Both the position numbers and the translations under genes were made by a program. A DNA stretch of 10,200 bases from an uncultured Eubacteriales bacterium (GTDB lineage: Bacteria; Bacillota; Clostridia; Oscillospirales; Acutalibacteraceae): NCBI GenBank assembly GCA_900321195.1, contig ONVG01000040.1, positions 1 through 10,200 on the forward strand. Reading direction: 5' to 3'. Shown one piece after another: positions 6,286-10,200 of the stretch. Below the pieces are notes generated by a model that saw only the letters and a list, made by a program, of their open reading frames with translations, had not been told where the DNA came from and searched no databases. Position 1 is the first letter of the stretch; each line of letters starts with the position of its first letter.

Positions 6286-6741
6286 TCAGGCCTTCTCTGC
6301 TTTTTTCAGGGCATTGCCGACCGCCTCTTTGAATTCCTTGCAGGATATTGTCGCGCCGCTTATAGCATCAATATCCTCCGCAGAGCTTTTTCCTATGAGC
6401 GCAGATGCATACTTGTTTGCAGACTGTACAGCCTTCTGCGCTTTCAGTCTGTTTTCGCGCGAAAGGTCTGCTCCGTAGCTTTCATCTTTCAGAGTACCGT
6501 CAAGATTGTACATCTTAAATGTGCAGGCGGTTATCTTATTGTTTTCTATCTTGATGCTTACTTCACCGTAGCCTGCGCCGTTGCCGCTTTCATCTTCTTC
6601 AAAATCGCTGCTCCTGCCGGAGTATGTGCCGTCATTGTGATCAACAGTCTCGTTGTCGCTGCCGCAGGATGAAAAAGATAATGCTATGACAGCCGAAGCT
6701 GTTAATGTGAATAATATATTTATGAATGTTTTTTTATTCAA
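6286..6741 (-). CDS. FMN-binding domain lipoprotein (covalent flavoprotein)
   Basis: A surface flavoprotein likely to act as an extracytoplasmic electron carrier. From the TTG at 6741 it is 151 residues: MNKKTF..., a hydrophobic signal segment, then LSFSSC with Cys26 as the probable lipid-modified residue, an acidic linker (about 30-56), and an FMN_bind-type domain. DIDAISGATIS (about 123-133) contains the Dxx(S/T)GAT motif that ApbE modifies with FMN on the threonine in NqrC/RnfG-type proteins. YGADL and the preceding GEVSIKIENNKITACTF strands fit the same domain. No apbE is in the window, so the transferase must be encoded elsewhere. The start is uncertain. GTG codons at 6753 and 6750 are in frame but lack a site at proper distance, whereas AGGTG lies nine bases before the TTG. 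It follows the ATPase gene by about 15 bases, suggesting it serves or is served by that ABC module. Confidence 0.87.
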   Translation of the reverse strand: MNKKTFINILFTLTASAVIALSFSSCGSDNETVDHNDGTYSGRSSDFEEDESGNGAGYGEVSIKIENNKITACTFKMYNLDGTLKDESYGADLSRENRLKAQKAVQSANKYASALIGKSSAEDIDAISGATISCKEFKEAVGNALKKAEKA

Positions 6742-6750
6742 TGCTTTCAC

Positions 6751-6755
6751 CACCT
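6751..6755 (-). promoter_or_regulatory. Ribosome binding site deciding the lipoprotein start
   Basis: AGGTG on the reverse strand sits nine bases before TTG 6741-6739 and directly on the two in-frame GTG codons (6753, 6750). It can therefore only serve the TTG. This is the basis for choosing the shorter form, whose N-terminus is a typical Lys-rich signal peptide. Confidence 0.5.
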
Positions 6756-6756
6756 G

Positions 6757-7431
6757 TCAGACGCCAAAATGATCGTTTTTCTTGTCGGAAACGATTTTTC
6801 CGTGTTCAAGGCGCACTACACGCTGAGCTACCTCTCCGACTTCGGGGTCGTGAGTAACGACAATAAGGCTCGTGCCCTCCTTATGAAGCTGTTTGAAAAG
6901 ATCAAGAACAATGTTTTCATTTGCTTCATCGAGGTTGCCTGTCGGTTCATCGGCTAAAATAAGCTCCGGAGAATTTATGAGCGCTCTTGCAATACAAACT
7001 CTCTGCTGTTCACCGCCCGAAAGCTGACTCGGAAGATGCTTTGCCCTGTCTTTAAGACCGACTCTTTCCAAAGCCTCCAAAGCTTCCTTTTCATCGGGCA
7101 TACTGTGGTAATACTGAGCGACCATGACATTTTCCACTGCATTAAGATAATTGATAAGGTGGAACTGCTGGAAAACAAGTCCTATCTTATCTCTATGGAA
7201 TTCAGTCAGCTTTTTTCTGCTGTCCTTTGTGATATCCCTGCCGTCAAAGATGACTTGTCCCTCTGTAGGCTTGTCCATACAGCTTATAATATTCATCATA
7301 GTACTTTTTCCGGAGCCTGACGGTCCCATAATAGCTATCCACTCGCCCTTGTCTATGCTCAGACTTACCTTATCAAGAGCATAAAGGCTCCCGTATCTTT
7401 TTGTTACATTTTTAAGCTCCAATAATTTCAT
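6757..7431 (-). CDS. ABC transporter ATPase, LolD/MacB type (first module)
   Basis: Nucleotide-binding subunit for the FtsX-type permeases encoded immediately upstream. It has 224 residues with a complete motif set: Walker A GPSGSGKS at 36-43, Q-loop Gln89 in VFQQFHLI, signature LSGGE at 137-141, Walker B LILADE at 157-162, and switch His194 in VTHD. The AGGAGG at 7439-7444 is seven bases before the ATG and overlaps the permease stop codon, so translation is probably coupled. It is distinct from the second ATPase in the window: its Q-loop is the common LolD form, and its D-loop side reads GNLD rather than GDLD. With the two upstream permeases it resembles the permease-permease-ATPase set found with FTR1/P19-type iron uptake genes. 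The substrate cannot be read from sequence. Confidence 0.95.
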   Translation of the reverse strand: MKLLELKNVTKRYGSLYALDKVSLSIDKGEWIAIMGPSGSGKSTMMNIISCMDKPTEGQVIFDGRDITKDSRKKLTEFHRDKIGLVFQQFHLINYLNAVENVMVAQYYHSMPDEKEALEALERVGLKDRAKHLPSQLSGGEQQRVCIARALINSPELILADEPTGNLDEANENIVLDLFKQLHKEGTSLIVVTHDPEVGEVAQRVVRLEHGKIVSDKKNDHFGV

Positions 7432-7443
7432 AATAATTCCTCC

Positions 7444-8649
7444 TCACTCGCCTTTCAGAACCAGCGCAGGGTCAACATCCACAGCACTTCTGATAGGTAT
7501 AAGACACGCAAGACCCGTAACTATGACTGACGCAATTATCGTAACAGGCAGAAGAAGCGGGCGGAACGTTATCGCACTGCTGAAAACATTCATGCTTACC
7601 GCATTCGCAAACAAATATCCAAGAACAGAGCCGAGTATTCCGCCGACAGCGCCTAAAACCAGTCCCTCTGACAGAAATTCGAGCACAATGCTTGAATCAA
7701 GCGCTCCGAGAGCCTTTCGCAGACCTATCTCGCGCCGTCTTTCGGCAATAACAGCCATCATGGTAGTTGCAACACATATCATGGTAAGCGCAAGAACTAC
7801 CAGTGTAACTATAAGTACAAGAGCTTCAAGCTTTGAAAGCACTGTGCTTTCGGATGCCGTCACTCTCTTTACGGGCTTTGCCGTCAAAGGATAAGAGCTT
7901 TTGTTTATCTTATCAAGATAGCCTTTCAGCTCATCCTCCCTTGCAGCCACACTCACCTCAACGATATCGCAGCTCCTGTCGCTGAGCATAAGGCTGCCCA
8001 GGTCGGCAAGAGTGACATAGATATAATCCTCCTCAGAGCCGCCTGTTTCAAGTATTCCTGAAACTTTAAGGTCAATACTGTGGTCACAGTATTTTTCACC
8101 CGTCTGAGGGTCTGTGTATATCTCATAATCGGGGATACCCGTTATGTCCTTATCGTCTGTTATCTCAAAGGAATTGAGCAGACTTATGCTGTCACCGACG
8201 CTAAGACCGAATTTCTCGGCTATCTTTCTGCCGACAAGCGAGCCTCCGTTTCCGTCCGACAGCTCACCTGAAATATGCCAGTAAGGGCTTGTTTTCAGAA
8301 CGGATGAAAAATCCGTTCCTGCCAGTGTTACAGGCTGATTGTTGAACTTCATGTTTTCATATCTGTATGGTGTATAGCCCTCTAACTTATCGGACGGGAA
8401 AACCTCTATCCCCTTTCTTATAGCTTCATCAGTCATATCATCTCCGTCCTTTGGAACAAATATGATATTTGCGCCGTAGCTTCTGAACTGTGCGCTCATC
8501 TGACGGGGAACATCATAGTATATCATGCCGAGTCCCGACAATATCGTTGCTCCTACCACTATCGCAAGCAGGGCGATTATCATTCTCGACCGCCGTCTGA
8601 GAAGTGATGCAAGCACCATTCTGACGAACATTCTTTGTCTTTTATTCAT
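7444..8649 (-). CDS. FtsX/MacB-type ABC permease (first module, complete)
   Basis: A 401-residue permease in the classic layout: N-terminal helix at about 22-44, extracytoplasmic domain at about 45-270, helices at about 274-299, 325-348 and 366-386. RSYGANIIFVPK at 56-67 and SPYWHISG at 121-128, followed by VGRKIAEKFGL and VSGILETGGSEED, are typical of the permeases paired in FTR1/P19-associated ABC clusters. The cytoplasmic loop ERRREIGLRKALGA (303-316) is the conserved FtsX/MacB motif that contacts the ATPase. It starts with ATG at 8649 behind GGGGG seven bases away, 12 bases after the stop of the preceding permease gene. That preceding gene is its likely heterodimer partner but is truncated here. 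The ATPase gene follows after 12 bases. Substrate unknown; iron-related or lipoprotein-related work is an inference from context only. Confidence 0.93.
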   Translation of the reverse strand: MNKRQRMFVRMVLASLLRRRSRMIIALLAIVVGATILSGLGMIYYDVPRQMSAQFRSYGANIIFVPKDGDDMTDEAIRKGIEVFPSDKLEGYTPYRYENMKFNNQPVTLAGTDFSSVLKTSPYWHISGELSDGNGGSLVGRKIAEKFGLSVGDSISLLNSFEITDDKDITGIPDYEIYTDPQTGEKYCDHSIDLKVSGILETGGSEEDYIYVTLADLGSLMLSDRSCDIVEVSVAAREDELKGYLDKINKSSYPLTAKPVKRVTASESTVLSKLEALVLIVTLVVLALTMICVATTMMAVIAERRREIGLRKALGALDSSIVLEFLSEGLVLGAVGGILGSVLGYLFANAVSMNVFSSAITFRPLLLPVTIIASVIVTGLACLIPIRSAVDVDPALVLKGE

Positions 8650-8661
8650 TCATGTTCCCCC

Positions 8662-9530
8662 TTAATGTCCGCCGTGAAGGACTTCTGACGGGCGAAGTCT
8701 GAGTATCATTCTCATAGCGGGTATGCTTCCGACGAGTGTAACGGCGATTACAAGTACAGTTACCAAAAAGGCTACCATTCCGCTCATCTCAATAGCGGAA
8801 GAAAATACTGTCTGACCGATTATCTGCGCGAAAGCATAGCCTATAAAATAGCCTGCCGCCGCGCCTGCTATGGAAGTCAGTATTATTTCAGTCATAACAA
8901 GACGTGTTATCTGTCCGTTTTTCGCTCCGACCGCTTTCATAAGAGCAAGCTCAAAGGAGCGCTCCATTACGCTTGATGTAACAAGATTTGAAATACCGAG
9001 AGTTGCGCCGATAAGACTCATAAGTGTGATAAGAGCCATAAGAAGCTCTGTCTTTTCAAGTATCTTTCCTTCGGAATCCGCTATCTGTCTTACAGCCCTT
9101 GCAGAAGCCTCAGGGATAGCCTCCTGTATCTGAAAGCATATCGAGCTTACATAAGCGGTGCAGTACCAGAGGTCATATTCATCTCCGCTGAGAAGATCGG
9201 GATTTTTCGCCGCCTTCTGAGCCAGCTCATCATCAGGCGATGTAATAGCGCTGACCTCGGCTTTTTTATATCTGCCCTCTGCGCCGGAAAGTCTCTGAGC
9301 TGCCGAAAGCGTTGTGAAAATACAGTTTTCTTCCTCATCTCCGGATTCAAAGACGCCGACTATTTTCAGCTCTTCATTACCCTTAGCGCCCTTTACTTCT
9401 ATTATGTCTCCTGCTTTTACGCCGAGCGTTCCGGCAAGCTGTTTTCCGACCATAGCATATTTGTCGCCGTCAAGCCTTGCCTCATCCATCCATTTGCCGT
9501 CGGTGATATCCCACCAGCTTCTCAGATTGA
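8662..9530 (-). pseudogene. FtsX/MacB-type ABC permease missing its N-terminal third (first module)
   Basis: This part starts at about RSWWDITDGKWMDEA, which aligns with SPYWHISGELSDG of the next permease, and continues with YAMVGKQLAGTLGVKAGD (aligned with SLVGRKIAEKFGLSVGD). Helices follow at about 380-402, 432-455 and 468-488 of the frame, with ERSFELALMKAVGA (407-420) as the ATPase-contact loop. The missing portion, judged from its neighbour, is the N-terminal helix and about the first half of the extracytoplasmic domain. It stops 12 bases before the second permease, consistent with a two-permease, one-ATPase transporter. If the junction is an assembly artefact, the gene is intact in the organism and only broken in this contig. 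Confidence 0.8.
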
Positions 9531-10200
9531 TAAGTCCGGTAACGGTAATTTCCTCCTGTTCTGCCTCGTCGGCTTTCAGTCTCTCGTGAGCCTCTCGCTT
9601 GTAGAAGATACTGTCCATCACAAAGTAAACCAGCAGCATCAAGAGTCCTGTCGTCAGCCATTCGGGAGCTAAGCCCAGGAACCAGTCAAAGGGTGTGCCC
9701 TTTTGGAAAAGCAAGAATAATGGAGGGTCTCCCAATGGAGTAAGAATTCCACCGCAGTTAGCTACCATTGCTATAAAGAACAGTACCGTATGAGTGGTGT
9801 ACTTGCGCTGACTGTTTGTCTGTAGCAGTAAGCGGATAAGCAGCATAGCTGCGCCTGTTGTTCCCATAAAGGAAGCCAGCAGGAAACCTGTGCTCAGGAT
9901 GGCGCAATTCATCAGCGGGGTAGCCCTGAGGTCGCCCTTGATGCAGATGCCGCCTGTGGTCACGAACAATGCCATTAGCAGCAGGATAAAGGGCACGTAG
10001 TCGTACACCATCTGATGCTCCAACTCATGTGTCATACCATGTGTACATAGCCAATATGCAACTGGTAGCCCAAGTAAAAAGGAAACAGACAGTTTATGCG
10101 TATTATTTTCCCACCAATGTTCAAACTTGGTAAGTGGGAAGACTGCAATACAAAGAAGCTGACAGACAAAAGGTATCAGCAACCATGTTGGTATAATATG
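8662..10200 (-). CDS. Chimeric reading frame: NhaD-type transporter N-half joined to FtsX-type permease C-part (open to window edge)
   Basis: One uninterrupted frame runs from the right edge to TAA at 8662. The codon at 10182 is TTG, and the frame stays open upstream of it (HIIPTW), so the real start is outside the window. Counting from 10182, residues 1-216 belong to an ion transporter of the NhaD/CitMHS group. Residues from about 220 to 506 are the distal extracytoplasmic domain and last three helices of an FtsX-type permease. Codon use changes at the same point: the first part favours CTG and ATC, the rest resembles the remaining operon. Neither half is complete: the transporter loses its second half, and the permease loses about 120 N-terminal residues including helix 1. 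A functional fusion of these two folds is unlikely. An assembly chimera is the simplest reading, with a recombination event second. Confidence 0.8.
   Translation of the reverse strand, partial: HIIPTWLLIPFVCQLLCIAVFPLTKFEHWWENNTHKLSVSFLLGLPVAYWLCTHGMTHELEHQMVYDYVPFILLLMALFVTTGGICIKGDLRATPLMNCAILSTGFLLASFMGTTGAAMLLIRLLLQTNSQRKYTTHTVLFFIAMVANCGGILTPLGDPPLFLLFQKGTPFDWFLGLAPEWLTTGLLMLLVYFVMDSIFYKREAHERLKADEAEQEEITVTGLINLRSWWDITDGKWMDEARLDGDKYAMVGKQLAGTLGVKAGDIIEVKGAKGNEELKIVGVFESGDEEENCIFTTLSAAQRLSGAEGRYKKAEVSAITSPDDELAQKAAKNPDLLSGDEYDLWYCTAYVSSICFQIQEAIPEASARAVRQIADSEGKILEKTELLMALITLMSLIGATLGISNLVTSSVMERSFELALMKAVGAKNGQITRLVMTEIILTSIAGAAAGYFIGYAFAQIIGQTVFSSAIEMSGMVAFLVTVLVIAVTLVGSIPAMRMILRLRPSEVLHGGH
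9535..10200 (-). other. N-terminal half of an NhaD/CitMHS-type sodium:proton antiporter-like protein, Bacteroidota-like
   Basis: The segment encodes several hydrophobic helices and the conserved block MGTTGAAMLLIR (106-117), then MVANCGGILTPLGDPPLF (139-156), hallmark of the NhaD/ArsB-like ion transporter superfamily. WENNTHKLSVS and the following HELEHQMVYDYVPFI recall homologues in Bacteroides and Prevotella. It ends after a cytoplasmic stretch (FYKREAHERLKADEAEQEE), where such proteins would continue into further helices. Leucine is mostly CTG with some TTG and CTA, isoleucine mostly ATC, unlike the CTT/ATA-rich genes to the left. In an intact protein this would be a membrane Na+/H+ exchanger or related transporter. 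Confidence 0.82.

Noticed and set aside
6269..6290. GCCTG/CAGGC inverted repeat between the lipoprotein and SGAS-protein genes as a terminator
   Set aside because: The stem is only about five base pairs, has no T-run, and overlaps the lipoprotein stop codon inside a continuous gene series.
6124..6672. Plus-strand open frame of 182 codons across the lipoprotein and SGAS-protein genes
   Set aside because: It crosses two convincing minus-strand genes and their intergenic gap, with no domain or plausible ribosome binding site.
8662..10200. A genuine transporter-permease fusion protein as a novel system
   Set aside because: Each half is truncated in the middle of its fold, codon use changes at the join, and the permease fits the downstream operon exactly. 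A chimera or recombination explains this better, although reads are needed to exclude a real fusion.
1..10200. CRISPR arrays, tRNA or rRNA genes, insertion sequences, attachment sites
   Set aside because: No regularly spaced repeats, cloverleaf-like segments, transposase motifs or terminal inverted repeats were seen. The window is almost fully occupied by the listed genes.

Overview
The window is densely coding and every supported gene lies on the minus strand, so transcription runs from right to left. Gaps between genes are about 30 bases or less, several stop/start pairs overlap as ATGA, and no gene-free stretch approaches 300 bases. I see no convincing internal promoter or terminator, so most of it reads as one long operon entered from the right and leaving at the left. 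Gene families, GGAGG-type ribosome binding sites and codon choice (CTT for Leu, frequent ATA for Ile) suggest a gut or rumen Clostridia, Ruminococcus-like. That is an inference, not a match to a named genome.

Layout in order of transcription. (1) About 9530-10200: the N-terminal half of an NhaD/CitMHS-type ion transporter with Bacteroidota-like sequence and different codon use. It is joined in frame to (2) about 8662-9530, the C-terminal two thirds of an FtsX/MacB-type ABC permease. (3) 7444-8649, a complete second FtsX-type permease. (4) 6757-7431, its LolD/MacB-type ATPase. (5) 6286-6741, a lipoprotein with an FMN-binding domain and an SGAT flavinylation motif. (6) 5750-6253, a membrane-anchored protein of unknown fold with an SGAS motif just outside the membrane. 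(7) 5214-5753, a five-helix, multi-histidine membrane protein resembling the cytochrome b subunit of fumarate reductase. (8) 4740-5195, a DUF4418-like membrane protein. (9) 3535-4743, a third FtsX-type permease. (10) 2855-3538, its ATPase. (11) 1879-2841, an LDH-fold dehydrogenase with the malate-type specificity residue. (12) 203-1849, a fumarate reductase/succinate dehydrogenase flavoprotein. (13) 1-197, the N-terminus of its iron-sulfur subunit, cut by the window edge.

Taken together, the locus combines a reductive succinate branch (malate dehydrogenase, FrdA, FrdB, possible cytochrome b anchor) with surface flavoproteins and two FtsX-type ABC modules rich in extracytoplasmic cysteines. 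The paired permeases plus ATPase next to a flavoprotein resemble FTR1/P19/DUF2318-associated iron-uptake ABC clusters. A working hypothesis is a membrane redox unit that links extracytoplasmic metal or cofactor chemistry to fumarate respiration. The right-hand junction most likely marks an assembly chimera or a recent recombination, so the true upstream part of the operon is probably missing.
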